A stretch of 64,000 nucleotides of DNA from Hippopus hippopus (Eukaryota; Mollusca; Bivalvia; Cardiida; Cardiidae), in the NCBI GenBank assembly GCA_946811185.2, contig OX328105.1, positions 47,058,845 to 47,122,844 of the forward strand, in the 5' to 3' direction. Of this stretch, positions 42,773 to 56,500 are shown piece by piece. Under the pieces are notes generated by a model. The model was not told the origin of the DNA. It saw nothing but the letters and a program-made list of their open reading frames with translations, and did no database searches. Every line of letters starts with the position of its first letter. Position 1 is the stretch's first letter. The position numbers and the translations under genes are program-made.

Positions 42773-42779
42773 TCCTTAT

Positions 42780-43660
42780 CCATGGGATAGATTACTCTTG
42801 GTGTGCCAGAGATTAATTAAGTTGCACTTGTGGTCCCTGCAGACCCAGATTTGAGTGCACAGTACAAGTATTCCCATCAAGGATCCACACTGTCTAATCA
42901 AAAACAGTTTTGAAATTGCTTTTTTTGATGGTTCATAGTATCCATTTTATTTGTTTGGCAACACTATAGGTTGAATATGATACAGTCCTCGGTTCACATG
43001 GACACAAGACGCCAGGTTGAGCATTGGAATGGTCTAGTACCCATTTTGTGTCGTGTGCACAGCAGACCCCTTAAAAATTCGATTTTTGTTTTCCTTTTTG
43101 AAAGTCAGCACCAATTCTGATTTTTCATACTTTCTCAAGGAAATGTTGAATAAAGCATGAAATAATATCTTTTATGATTGCCTGTGCAGCATATAAGCCT
43201 TTTTATTTGTATTCCTTTCTTGGTGAATTGATAGTGTAACAAATATTACAGATTTAAACTTTCAGCCTTTGATGAGACTATCACTCTGCCAAAATGTGTA
43301 ATCAAGATCAGACTGGCAAGAACTTGCAGTGTAATTATGAATCTACACTGACAAATATATAATCACAAATTTTCTGGTGAAAGATTACTTAACTTTGCAG
43401 CGTAGGGATTTTGTGAGATTTAAAATGTTTGTTCCATTTCATTCTTGCAAAAAGAGTGTATCATATTATAGGATAGCTTCAGAAAAGATAATTTAAGCCA
43501 CAGATTGTTTTGTATGATGCAATTAAAGCTTGTAAAATTGTACAGCAATTAAATATGGATTCAAACATTTAATTTGTGTGATATTCTTGTATATGAATGC
43601 CATACCTCACACAGTCTAGCACAAGAATACTGTAAACATACAGGATGAAGATATTCACAG
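42780..43660. other. RHEB-TMEM245 intergenic DNA, mostly unassigned
   Basis: One diverged GATCAGACTG palindrome at about 43300-43365. No exon recognised. Confidence 0.4.
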
Positions 43661-43661
43661 C

Positions 43662-43891
43662 TTAACCCTTTACCACACGATTCTGAGTTTTAATGACCCT
43701 GAAGAAGTAGGTTTTTGAAAACATTGTGGAAAAAGGAGAAAATGCTGGTTACCAGCATTTTCTCCTTTTCCAACAATGTTTTCTACCCCATGAAAGGCAA
43801 ATTTCCTCATTGGAGTCACTTTTTAATTTTTTGTCTGCAAATGCTTTCAATTTGGACAAGTCTGCATTTTTCTTGTGTGGTAAAGAGTTTC
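43662..43891 (+). mobile_element. TTAA-MITE copy, well preserved
   Basis: It runs from TTAAccctttaccacacga to gtgtggtaaagagtt. Central palindrome nearly complete. Confidence 0.88.
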
Positions 43892-43985
43892 AGAACTTTT
43901 CCTTGAAGATTTACATTTACAAATCAGAAATAATCCAGAATTCCATAAATATCTTGTTTGATAACTCTTATTATCTCCTAAAATA

Positions 43986-44226
43986 CGCCAAGTGGGAAAG
44001 CTCAGTAGTTAGCGTATCTGACTTTTGACTTGGTGGTTGCAAGTTTGATACCTGGTTGAGGCAAAGCTTCTTTGCGGCGACTCTTTGCCTATCACCTCTG
44101 ATACATGTGAGAAAAGTAGTCAGTGACTTAAAAAGAAAGGTGTGTGAGTACAGAATGGCGCACTGACCGCCGTGATATGACCTAAGCTGCTAAAAATGGT
44201 GTTAAACTCAAGACAGACAAACAAGT
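43986..44226 (+). mobile_element. SINE, tRNA-like head and conserved 3' domain
   Basis: It has the A-box-like ggaaagctcagtagttagcg, the B-box-like caagtttgatacc, and the 3' block ccgtgatatgacctaagctg with an (aca)n-like tail. Confidence 0.65.
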
Positions 44227-44233
44227 AACTTGA

Positions 44234-44640
44234 ATTAGCTCTTAACCAAACGACATCATAGATATTTCAAATTGAAAACCTTTTCGGACTACATGTATAA
44301 GGTAAAAGGGACTCAGATGATTGAATTTGTTTTTATAAGGATATAAAACACTGTGGGAAAAGGAGAAAATGCAGGTTACCAGCATTTTCTCCTTCCAACA
44401 ATGTTTTCAAAAGCTGCCTCCTTCAGGGTCTTTCACACCCAGGACTTAGACTAGCCCAAATTGAGAGCATTTGTAGAAAACAATAGAATTGTAACTCAGC
44501 TTTTAAAAGTTATAGAAGGGTAGAAAAAATTGTGGAGAAAACGCTCTCAACAGTATTTTCGCCTTTGCTCACAATGTTTTCATAAGTTTTCTTCTTGAAA
44601 GTCATTTAATCGTGAATGTTAGGAAAAAGGACAATATATG
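44234..44640 (-). mobile_element. Two diverged TTAA-MITE copies
   Basis: 44234-44445 has the core aaatgcaggttaccagcat. 44450-44640 is a shorter relative with gtagaaaaaattgtgg. Confidence 0.65.
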
Positions 44641-44663
44641 GTTCTTATATACATGTAGATATT

Positions 44664-45110
44664 AACCTTTTACCAAGAGACAAAATTTTAGAATCTTCCA
44701 AACTCAAAGCAATTACAGACAATAATTATGTTAAATGTGTCTAAACTGACTTAGTTAAGTTTATAGGAATATACAAAAAGTTGTGGGAAATACAGAAAAT
44801 GCTGGGTTGTTTTAACATTGGGTTCTTTGTTTGAGGAAAAATATCTATGGTAAAAGGAGAAAGTTCTCACAGTTTTCAGGACAAAGTATTCTTGACATTG
44901 TTTACACTTTTCCAAAGGAAAAATTTTAGACACTTCCAATTCGTCTGCAGAAATCAAGTCCAAATTTGGTACCAAAGATAGGATAGAAAACATTGTGGGA
45001 AAAGGAGAAAATGCTGGTTACGAGCATTTTCTCCTTTTCCCACAATGTTTTCAAAGGCCTCTCTCAGGCTCAGCGTTGTTAAAACTTTTGACTGTGTGGT
45101 AAAGGATTAA
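44664..45110 (-). mobile_element. TTAA-MITE fragments and one good copy
   Basis: A left-end fragment starts at 44664. A better copy (about 44900-45110) has the intact palindrome and ends ggtaaaggaTTAA. Confidence 0.75.
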
Positions 45111-45459
45111 TGTGGGAAAGCAGCCAGTGTTTTTCAGAGATTGTTGTGCTTAGTCTTGGTAAATTACACCCTAGGAACACATGGATAGGTGGAATGATCT
45201 CTGTGCTATGCCTGATATCACATGAAAAGAGGCATTTAATTCCATACTTATTTTCATTAGAAAACCTAAACCTGTAGAGCAGCCTTACAGTAACGATAAC
45301 GATAAGACTATCTCGCCTATGCTCTATTTAAATCTTGGAAGCGTTTTTCACACCTATTGTTATTTTTGCATGCAGTGTAGATCAAGAGGTACAGATTTAG
45401 CAGTCAGTGTCGAATGAAATGCATGTATAAGTAAAAGAAAGTAAATAAAAGAGCCTTAA

Positions 45460-46880
45460 AGGGTAACTCTAGACCAAAATTTTTATTTCAAAATCGGATA
45501 AAACTATACTAGGGTATGTGAACAAAAAAAATCTTAGCGTTCTGTGATGCTTACTTCACGAAATATTGAGGTTTAAACTTCGGATTTTCACCTGTCTGAA
45601 ACACTCGTCACAACTCGGCCGATTCCGTACCTACATCTAACCTTGTCCGTATAACGGTCGTTTCCATTTGAACTGCGAATCACGTGATCTTTATACATGG
45701 CGCGCCACCGTCAGTCGTTTAGCAACGACATAAACAACCTCGATGAAGTTATTCACATCTGTTTATCTGTCGGTGAAAACTTCAGTCGGAATTGATAAAC
45801 CACGTTAAATAATGAATGTACGAACTGTTTGCCAGCTCAACTGAAATATAGTAAGAAAGATTTCGATAGAAAATTGAAACTGAAGTTTTCTTTTTTAAGA
45901 GGAGCCTTACAATTTTCAGAACGGTAAACAGGCGTATTTCTGGGTATGTACCGATCTGGTGCATATCAATCCCCCAGATACAGCCGAGGGATTTGATGGC
46001 TCCCATCACCCGAGGTATGCCGAATGCTGTCTGAAAGTCGCTAATTGAAAAAATCGTGACTTCCGGTAGTCTGCCGTGACGTCACAATTGTGAGAAGATA
46101 TGGTCGCTTTATATGAACTAACGCAGAAAACTGAGAAAACTGCATGAAATTTGGAAAGATATAAATCGCTTTATCACGTTTCAATCAATTGTCTACTGCA
46201 GAATTTCAATCTCTATCGCTCTTACATCTTACTACAATCATAGGAAAGAAATTGTAAATGAATTAGCCTGGTGGAGATAGTACTTGTGAAAAGGAAAAGT
46301 TATTCTTCTAGTGGGGAACAAAACTATTTTGAAATTCATTTCTTGAACGTGCAATCTGATCTTATGTACGGTGTCCAATACGGAGATATCTATCTCCAAA
46401 AACAAGCAGTATTCGAATTTTTGCAATCGGCATAAAGGTTTATTTAACCTGTTGAGGATTAATGGTAAATCTCATATTAAGCCACGTCATTTGGTTTAGA
46501 CAGACAGACAGCAGACTGACGAATAAATAGTCATCTCCTGGCTCGAAATAGTGCTTAAACTCGGCACCAGGCTTACGATAGGGATTTTTGTGACAAAAAA
46601 AAAAATCGTCTCCCGACATGAGGGAGGATAAGGTTATGAGAAAAAAGTCAGTATCAGAGCAAATTAACAGTACACAGAAGCCGAAATAAATGTGTGGGTC
46701 ACACTTCCTATGTCACATCCGGTTTATCGAAGATTGCACAAACTCGCACAGGTGTGCAAACCACGTTTTCGCTTATAACTCTCTTTTTACAAAAGACATT
46801 GAAATATGGTTTTCAATTTTAAGATTGTTTTCATTAATGGATTCTTATATCCAAAAATAGCTTTGGTCTGGAGTTACCCT
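45460..46880. mobile_element. TTAA-flanked DNA transposon (1.42 kb) abutting TMEM245
   Basis: The ends AGGGTAACTCTAGACCAAA and TTTGGTCTGGAGTTACCCT are inverse with one mismatch and flanked by TTAA (45456-45459, 46881-46884). TTAA targets fit piggyBac or Kolobok. No transposase recognised. It stops about 136 bases before the TMEM245 start codon. Confidence 0.85.
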
Positions 46881-47019
46881 TTAAATATAGGAGTACTCGA
46901 TGTACTTTGATCCTGCGGGGGGGGGGTCGTGACCATAGAGATAAAACCTATAAATAACTAGGTAATCCCGGAAAACCCTATTGCAACGTCATCTTCAACT
47001 ACTTCCGTAAACAACAAGA
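46881..47019 (+). promoter_or_regulatory. Probable TMEM245 5' UTR and core promoter
   Basis: This 139-base stretch lies between a TTAA-flanked transposon and the start codon. It has a G run, an ETS-like ACTTCCG at about 47001-47007 and an ATGGCGGC at the start codon that resembles a YY1 core. Promoter role is inferred from position only. Confidence 0.35.
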
Positions 47020-47529
47020 ATGGCGGCTAAATCAGAGCTGGATGCTCCTTCTCCGTTTACTCTTCTCGATAAAATTCCTAAGGAGCATGAAAAAGCGATC
47101 AAACAGGCATTTTACAACACGGCAGCAAATATTTTTTTGTTCTTGGCATGTGCCACGGCGTTAGCGGTCTATTTTATCCTAGAGGCATTTCTTAAGCCAC
47201 TGCTATGGGCTGTTCTGTGTGGAGCATTTCTGTATCCATTTAAGAGATCTCTGACAGGGTTACTTAGAAACTGGTTGAAAAGCCTTCAAGATTCTCAGAC
47301 ACCATTTTTGGTGGGATTAGTGATAACTCCTGTTAAATGTGTAGATGACGTGATTGAAGGATTGTGCAATAAAATATTTCAGAACTTGAAACTTGTTGCA
47401 GCTATTGTTGTTGGAATACCATCTCTTTATGTTCTTTGGCATTTTGGACCGCTTAGAAGTGTAGTGGAGATTGTTCAAGGAATATTCTTCTTCACATATG
47501 ATCTGCTTGGCTATTTTACATCAGTTTGG
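47020..47529 (+). CDS. TMEM245: TMEM245 coding exon 1 (start codon)
   Basis: 170 residues starting MAAKSELDAPSPFTLLDKIP and ending LGYFTSVW, donor TGG|gtgagt, phase 0. It is large and intronless, like the vertebrate first exon, and holds the first four or five hydrophobic helices. Confidence 0.94.
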
Positions 47530-50500
47530 GTGAGTATCACTCATGCATAATAGGTATTTATATAGTGAGCTGTTGAGCACTGTTAAATGACAATACTATT
47601 GAAAACAATATGTTACATTCAAACAACAAATAAACAAACAAACAACCTGCTCACTGTTTGCAAGAGCGAGCAAAGTTGCACTGAAAGCTTCAAGGCCATG
47701 TCATGAACATTATACATGTATGTATGCATAGGTATGGATGCTATTAGATACGACAGTCGGAAATGATTCACAAAATGACATGTATACACCTCACCACACA
47801 ATCCTTAGATTTAGCAACCCTGAGTTAGAACACTTTTGAAAGCATTGTAGGTAAAGGAGAAAATACTGGTAACCAGCATTTTCTCCTTTACCACAATATA
47901 TTCTTTCCTATTGTTACGGGAGATCACTCCTTTCTTACTGCATAGCAAATCTTCCTGTATAAAATCAATACCTAACAAATGCGTTGGAGAGAATTTTCTT
48001 TAGCTCAGTGGTATGGTGTTGGTTTTTTAAACCTCGAAAATGAGGATCTTTTCAGCACGAGTTTGAACCTTACCAGGTGCAGTTTGTATTTCAGCTATGC
48101 ATTTGTTGCGAACTTTAATGTTCGTAAGATGGGAGTCTGTTCTGGATTGGCGATTGAGCCATTTCTTGTCAAGAAAGAAAAGAACTACTGCCTAGTAAGG
48201 CTTTCTTTCATCAAAATGATGACATTTAAGAGGGGGTGTGTTACAAAAGATCACTCCTTCCTTACTGCATAGCTTCTTCCTGCGTAAAATCAATACCTAA
48301 CAACTGTGTTGGAGAGAATTCTCTTTAGCTCAGTGGTTATGGGGTTGGTCTTTTAAACCTCGAAAACAAGGATCTTTTTCACACAGGTTCGAATCCTGCC
48401 AGGTGGGATTTGTATTTCAGCTACTCACTTGTTGCAAACTGTCGTGTTCGTAAGATGTATCAATGACAAATTTTGTCATTTGAGGCACACTTAATATCAT
48501 GTCTGCAAATTTGACAAGTTTGAAATTTTGTCTTCCTCCATACTGCATTGCAAATGGATGGCAATGAAAGGAAAAATAAAATCATTGAAATTGGAGAGTG
48601 AAACGGACTGAAAGTGATATATAGGATCTGACATGAGTTGGCGTTGAGATAAAATTTTATTATGAGTCAAGGGAAAATGTTATTAAGAAAGCCTTCAGCG
48701 AACTTAATGACATTTTTTCTTGACGAGTTTAATTAAATTTTATCTCAAAAGCCAACAAATGTCACATTCTTTTTGTCACATCACAAATTATAGATCAGAA
48801 GATGCAAAACTATCTATAGATGCACCTGCAGTAATATCCATAAAACCATTTCACTTCTATGAAATATGCACAAAATGATGTCACACTATTGTGATATCAA
48901 CCGTGTATAAGATCAGAAAATTCGTAAAGGGTATATTACAAGGGAGGTTATATGATAAATTCTGTTCATTCCTGACCAAACTACAAATCTTTAGACTTGC
49001 TGAATTTGAAGGCATTTGAATATAAGAAATTGAATATGGTGCATATGATGGGATTTGTCATAAATACGATAGGAAGCAATATGGGAGCAAGAGAAACATT
49101 CTGATTACCAGACTTTCCTCACAGTGTTTTCAAAAGCCTTCCTCCTAGAGGTCGTTTAAAACACTGAATCAAAAAGTTATTTAATCCTTACAATATGATT
49201 TCAGTCTCTACCAAACAATCCCAAGTTTTAACGACCCTGAATAAGAAGCCTTAAGAAAACATCGTGGGAAAAGGAGAAAATGCTGGTAACCAGCATTTTC
49301 TCCTTTTTCCCACGATGTTTTCTACCATATCAAAGAAAAAGTCCATCATTTGAGCCACATTCATATTGTCATCTGCAACTGATTTCAATTTGGACAAGCC
49401 TATATTTTTGTCGTGTTTTACAGTGTTAAGACATGACCAAACTGTGAGGATTTGTAGGCAGTTAAAAAGTTTAGCTCAAATGGTGATTTCTGTCTTAGAA
49501 ACAAAAAAAAAAACTTTGCTGTAGTAGAAGAAAATGCTGGTTACTTGTAATTTTTTCCTTTTTCCACAGTTTTAAAGCATTCTACCTCATGGTTGTTAAA
49601 ACACAGGATTGTTTAAAAAAAGAGTTAACTCTTTACCAAACGACAAAATTTTGGACTTGACCAAATTGAAAGCATTTGCAGACTATATGTCGCTCAAATG
49701 ATGATTTCTGTCTTTCAATGAGTAGAAAACATTGTGGGAAAAAGAGAAAATGCTGGTTACCAGCATGCTTTCCTTTCCCCACAATGTTTTCCAAAGCCTT
49801 TTATGTCAACGTCGTTAAAACTCGGGATTGTGTGTTAAAGAGTTAAAGATGAAAAAGAAGTCATTGAACTAGGCATCTTTCAGTTGTAATGATCTCTTGA
49901 TAAAATATTTATAACGAAGGGAACAAGAAACACTAATTAGTAACACATTTTTTTTTGCGCTTTCTATGACATTTCTTTCCTTAATAGTGCCCAAACCTTC
50001 CTGGTATAAGCTGTTAATAATCTTTCTTACCACATAAATACAGCCACTATACACTCATGTTGTACACAATGTTTGAAAATAGAGAGATAGAGTGATGGCT
50101 ATTTATAATCAGTTTCTCCTAGAAGTGTACTACTACTTTTCCATAAGCCTAACCCATAGTAAATGATTATGTGATTTTCTTTGAAAATATTGTAGTAGGA
50201 AAGGGAGAAAATGTAGTGACCAACATTAAGTTTTTCTTCCTTTTCCCACAATATTTTCCAACCTTTCACAGACATTTCCCACTTTTAGAATGATATTTAC
50301 TATGATTAATCGGTACATTTTCAAGATGGATGAATGAAAAATGTTGGGCTCTGGCTGACTGATGCTTTAATTGGATAAACCAAGAATGGCCTTAGTCTTT
50401 ACTGATGATAAAAGTTTAGACTGGTCAAAATTCAAAGCATTTGCAGACAACAAATAAAATGTAGCTCTAATGATTGAATTTGTCTTTGAAAGGGTAGAAA

Positions 50501-53500
50501 ACATTGTGGGAAAAGTAGAAAATGCTGGTAACCAGCATTTTCTCCTTTTCCCAAAATGTTTTCAAAAACCCTTTTTCTCAGGTCGTTAAACATGTGATTG
50601 TGTGGTAAAGGGTTATAGATTGAATAGATGCTGACTAATGTAGCTTGCAGTGGTTACTGGTATTGTAGAGCTGTAACATGTGTTACTATGGCAACACCTG
50701 CAGCATGTAGGCAAAACTTAGTCTATTTCATTTACTGTAAGTGCCTACTGGTAAATGTAATTTCTTTTGCAGAACTATGTTCATTCACTTTGCCAGTATC
50801 TTGTGTACTTTAAGGGCATTAACTTTTTTCCACAGTTTTGAGTTTTATCAACCATGTGGAAGATTTCTTTAGAAAACATTGTTGGAAAAAGAAGAAAATG
50901 CTGGTTACCTAATATGAAAAATGAAAAGGGAAACTAGAGACACAAAATTAAAGCATTTATTCCTTGAGGTAAAAGTCAATTTGCTTTCAGATTTTCTCAT
51001 CATTTCTCCCAGAACCATAATTATATAGGTTTTAATGTATAAGTCCCAATAGCTCAAGGAGCATTAGTCTTGTAAACGTCAAATCTGTGGCCACTTGAGG
51101 GTGTGGGTTTGAACCCAGTAGCTGGCCTTTTAAAAATTACTGACAGTCTTTCACATGAGATGTTAAACCAAGGTCCTGAGTGATGGTGCTATATACCGAG
51201 CATGTTAAATAACCAGGTGTAACTTAGAATGGGATTCATCTTGTATCTTTCATTATTCCTTTAACAGCTGTCTGCTTGCATCTCCCATATGGGTAACTGG
51301 TGGCAACGATAGATAAATGGAAAATCAATCAATCCAGTAATTTTTTTACCTGCTTTCATGTTTTACTTCAGATCTGGACATTAGCGGTGGCCTACCTTTG
51401 TGCAATAATTTTCGTATGGAATCAAGAATCTCAGTCCATCTTGAAGGCCCTTTCTGTACCATTATGGCTACTCCTGATACTACATATTGCTGCTACTGCA
51501 GGTTTGTAGAGCTTCTGATCTTTGCCATCCTTTACTGTCCAAAGTACATGTACCCATAGATTACAAAAAAAATGAGCCATGCTCTGGCAAAAGGTGGCTT
51601 AATGCATCGCCGTGATCAATGGTACCAATTAAGCCATCAAATACTTATGGATCCATAATTACCACTTCTTTTAACAACGAAGTTAATCATGAGGTAGACA
51701 GGTCCTTGTACATACAAAAAAATTGACCAAAAGCAAAAAGTTTCATTCCAGGTCAGCCTTCGCAGATGCATTTAGTCCCCTTTTCATGGAGCATGGCTCA
51801 AATATTAGCAGTTCTACTGGTAATCTCAGAAACCAAAATGAAGGAAAATGCAGAAATTACATTTTTCAATAGGATACAAAGACATGTGGGCACAGAGGCA
51901 GTTGCATAAAATGACTGAATCATGAAGTAAACTAGTCCTTTGACATGCAGAAAATTGACCTTTTGCAAAAAGTATTGTTTCAGGTCAGCCTGTGTGCACA
52001 GCACAGGCTGACCTGGGTCAGTGCTTTTTGCTGATTTAGTAAGTGCCCTTTTCACAGACCATAACTCAATTATTTGTATGGTAATTAGTTAATCCATTGC
52101 CAGAATGATTATTTTATTTTACCAACCTGTAACTGTATACATGTTCTTGGTACTTTTATTAATGTAAATGAAAGATAGGAATTCAAAGAAAGGAAAACAA
52201 CTTCAATGAGTGATAATGAAAATATTATGTGAAAAAGAGCAATTGCTTGTCATCATACAGTTGCTTCTTTCCCTCCTTGGCAAAACTGTGTACTACAGGG
52301 ACACATTATGGTAATATACAAATCTGTTTATTTGATATGCAATATGATGGACAACACTTTTGAAATTATTGTTGGAAAAGTAGAAAGTGCTAGTAACAAC
52401 ACTTGCATCTTTTCCTACAATGTTTACAAAATCCTCCTTCCTCCAGGCCGTTAAAGCTCAGGATTGTTTGGTGAAAGGTTAAAAATGCAAAATCTAGTCA
52501 AAAAGAAAATATTTTTAAAACTTTCAGAAAGTATAGTTGACACACAAAAGAAATCGGATTGAATTTAGAGAGACGACCCGTTATGGGAAAGGGTTACATT
52601 TTTTGCTATAATAGTTCACCAGTAATTTACAGTAATGTAGCATTTGTGTTAAAATAAATAGAAGTTTTTTCTTTTGATGTTGATGTATTCTGCATACATT
52701 TGTCATCTTAAGATAACTCTTGTCTGTCTTGCTGGCTTTGGTATTTGGCCCATGCAGGGTTATGGCCTTGGGATAAAGGGTTTAAATAGACTTGCTTTTT
52801 CAAGACTACTTTGAAAAGATTTCTGTTTCTTCCACCCATAAACATCAAACTATTGAACCAGGGCGCACTTCTTTTTTATGTTGAATTGTCAACCACATAT
52901 AAAAAATGTGTTACACCGAAGTACCGTGTCAGTAGGTCAAAGGTCAAGGTCACAGCAAGTTGAAATCACATAAAGAGAGAAATGGGGGGTATGTTGGTAT
53001 CCGTTCTGTTACTTTTTATACGCCCGTCGAAGACGGGACGTATCATGGGATCACCCATGGCGTATGGGCGGGTGGGCAGGTGGGCAGTGTCCAGTTTTTT
53101 GTCTGGAGCATAACTTTGTCATCTCCAGTCCGATTGACTTGAAACTTAGCATTTGTGTTTGTTGCGATAATATGGAGTGCAGTGCACAAGAACCATAACT
53201 CTACCTCGAGCTGTCTTGGAGTTATTTCCCTTTGATCGTCATTTTTACAGCATTTTCTGGTTGTCCGGAGCATAACTTTGTCATCTCCAGTCCGATTGAC
53301 TTGAAACTTGGCATTTGTGTTTGTTGCAATAATACGGAGTGCAGTGCAAAAGAACCATAACTCTACCTCATGTTGTCTTCGAGTTATTTCCCTTTGATTG
53401 TCATTTCCACAGCATTTTCTGCTTGTCCGGAGCATAACTTTGTCATCTCCAGTCCGATTGACTTGAAACTTGGCATTTGTGTTTGTTGCAATAATACGGA

Positions 53501-56500
53501 GTGCAGTGCAAAAGAACCATAACTCTACCTCGTGTTGTCTTTGAGTTATTTCCCTTTGATCGTCTTTTTACAGCATTTTCTGCTTGTCCGGAGCATAACT
53601 TTGTCATCTCCAGTCCGATTGACTTGAAACTGGGCATTTGTGTTTGTTGCAATAATACGGAGTGCAGTGCAAAAGAATCATAACTCTACCTCATGCTGTC
53701 TTCGAGTTATTTCCCTTTTATTATCATTTTCACAGCATTTTCTGCTTGTCCGGAGCATAACTTTGTCATCTCCAGTCCGATTGACTTGAAACTTGGCATT
53801 TGTGTTTGTTGCAATAATACGGAGTGCAGTGCAAAAGAACCATAACTCTACCTCGTGTTGTCTTTGAGTTATTTCCCTTTGATCGTCTTTTTTACAGCAT
53901 TTTCTGCTTGTCCGGAGCATAACTTTGTCATCTCCAGTCCGATTGAACATCTTCAAATTTGGTATGCATGATTGTTGAAAAATTACGGGATGCAGTGCAC
54001 AAGAACCATAACTCTTCCTAGCACGAATTTTGAGTTATTCCCCCTAAGATCTTCATTTTTATAGCATTTCTTGCTTGTCCGGAGCATAACTTTGTCATCT
54101 TAAGTAGGAATGACCTGAAATATGGTATGCTTATTTGTTGCAATATTTGGAAGTGCAGTGCGCAAGAATTGTAACTCTACCTTGTGCTGTCTTTGAGTTA
54201 TTTGCCTTTGATCGTCATTTTTACAGCATTTAGTGCTTGTCCGGAATATAACTTTGTCATCTCAAGTCAGAACACTGCAAACTTGGTATGCATGTCTGTT
54301 GCAATATTACGGAGTACAGTGGGCAAGAACAATAACTCTACCTAGCACAGATTTTGAGTAATTCCACTTTGATCTTCATTTTTACAGTCCAGTTCTTTGT
54401 CCAGAGCTTAACTTTGTCATCTCCAGTCTGATTGACTTGAAACTTTGCATTTGTGTTTGTTGCAATAATACGGAGTGCAGTGCAAAAGAACCATAACTCT
54501 ACCTCGTGCTGTCTTCAAGTTATTTCCCTTTGATCGTCATTTTTACAGCATTTTCTGCTTGTCCGGAATACAACTTTGTCATTTTTAGTCTGAACATCTT
54601 CAATTTTAGTATGCATGATTGTTGAAAAATTACGGAGTGCAGTGCACAAGAACCATAACTCTTCCGAGCACGAATTTTGAGTTATTCCCCCATAGATCTT
54701 CATTTTTATAGCATTTCTTGCTTGTCCGGAGCATAACTTTGTCATCTTAAGTAGGAATGACTTGAAATATGGTATGCTTATTTGTTGCAATATTTGGAAG
54801 TGCAGTGCACAAGAATTGTAACTCTACCTTGTGCTGTCTTTGAGTTATTTCCCTTTGATCGTCATTTTTACAGCATTTAGTGCTTGTCCGGAATATAACT
54901 TTGTCATCTCAAGTCAGAACGACTTCAAACTTGGTATGCATATCTGTTGCAATATTACGGAGTACAGTGGGCAAGAACAATAACTCTACCTAGCGTGGAT
55001 TTTGAATAATTCCACTTTGGTCTTCATTTTTATAGTATTTCTTGCTTGTCCAGAACGGAACTTTGTCACCTCAAGTCAAATTGACTTGAGACTTGGTAAA
55101 CATGTTTGTTGCAGTTACGAAAAGTGCAGTGCACTGGAGCCATAACCTTACCTATTGCCCTTTTGGAATTATTCCCTATTCATTATTTTTTTTTTACAGC
55201 TTTTCATGCTTCTCTACAATATAACTTTGTCTTTTCATGTTGGAAAGACCTGAAACTTTACATGCATGTTTCCTTAACATTAGAGGAGACATTCTTGCCT
55301 ATTTCAATCACTTACATGATTTCTGCTGCACTACTATTTTCCCCTACCTGCCCTTTACGATTATTATCCCCCCTCGACAACTGGCGGTGGGACGGGCGTA
55401 TCTTGCGACAATTTGCCGCTCTTGTTCAATTATAAATGAATTTTCATGCAGAATAATTAACCACATAAAGATAGTGTGCTGTGGGCAAGAACCACATCTG
55501 TAGGTCAAAGGTCAAGGTCATGGCAAGTTCAAATGTCTGATGTTGTGTCTGGGCCATAGTTCCTTTTCCTATGACTTAATATCTAAATAACTTAGCACAA
55601 TGTTAATGCAGAAAGAGTATGTTTATCATGCACAAGTCAAGCCCATAGGTTAAAGGTCAAGGTCACAGCAAGGTCAAATATGTTTTGCGCTGGTAGTCTT
55701 TGTGTCCATCCTGTTATTCTTTTCATTTTTAAGTAAATTTCAGTGTAACTTTGCAGAATTATCAACCACTTATAAACAATGTGTTGCACAAAAGAACTTT
55801 AACCGTAGGTCAGAAGTTCAGGGTTAAGGTTCAAGGTTAAGTGTTGTGTCCACAGTCAATGTTCATGTGTACAACTCACAGGAAAAGGTTACTATTTTTT
55901 GGGGCATCAGTCACTTCGCAGTGACATGTCTTGTTTTCAACTGCTAGAATGATAGTGGTAAATAACAAGTTATATCTACATCATTGTGAAACATACAGTA
56001 TTTGTGCATAGTGTAATTTTTCATCCAGGTCAGTCAAGACATTCTCATGTTAGGTGCCATTGAGTTCTAAAGTGTTACTTATAATTTGATAATTGTAGAT
56101 GACAAGTCCTTTTGGGGTTACATTCAATGCTTTCTTAAGCTATTGTTATAATATTTCAGGCATACTGAGGGTACCACTGCTCATTGTAATGGGTCTTGGA
56201 GTCACTGTGGGTTTTGTAGCTGAGCAAAATGAGGTCAAAAGGCAGCAAGAAGAAGGAAGAGGTACATAATTGTATGAGCAGCCCACTGGCAAAAATGGGG
56301 TTAATGTATCTCCGTGATGCAATTCCCACACTAATCATTACATGATAAGGGATCCATGAAATATGCATTGTCTTACAAGTGCTTAAATCATAAAGTGGAA
56401 TGGTCCTTGGACAAGCAGAAAATTTTCGAATAGCCAAAAACTTTGACCCATGTTGGCCTGCATTGGCTGTGCAAGCTGACATGAGTCATTACTTTTATCA

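Noticed and set aside
53043..54790. Minus-strand open frames of about 90-130 residues with repeating MLRTSRKCC / TNTNAKFQVNRTG blocks
   Set aside because: They are readings through the 162-bp family c units. A period divisible by three keeps a frame open without coding function.
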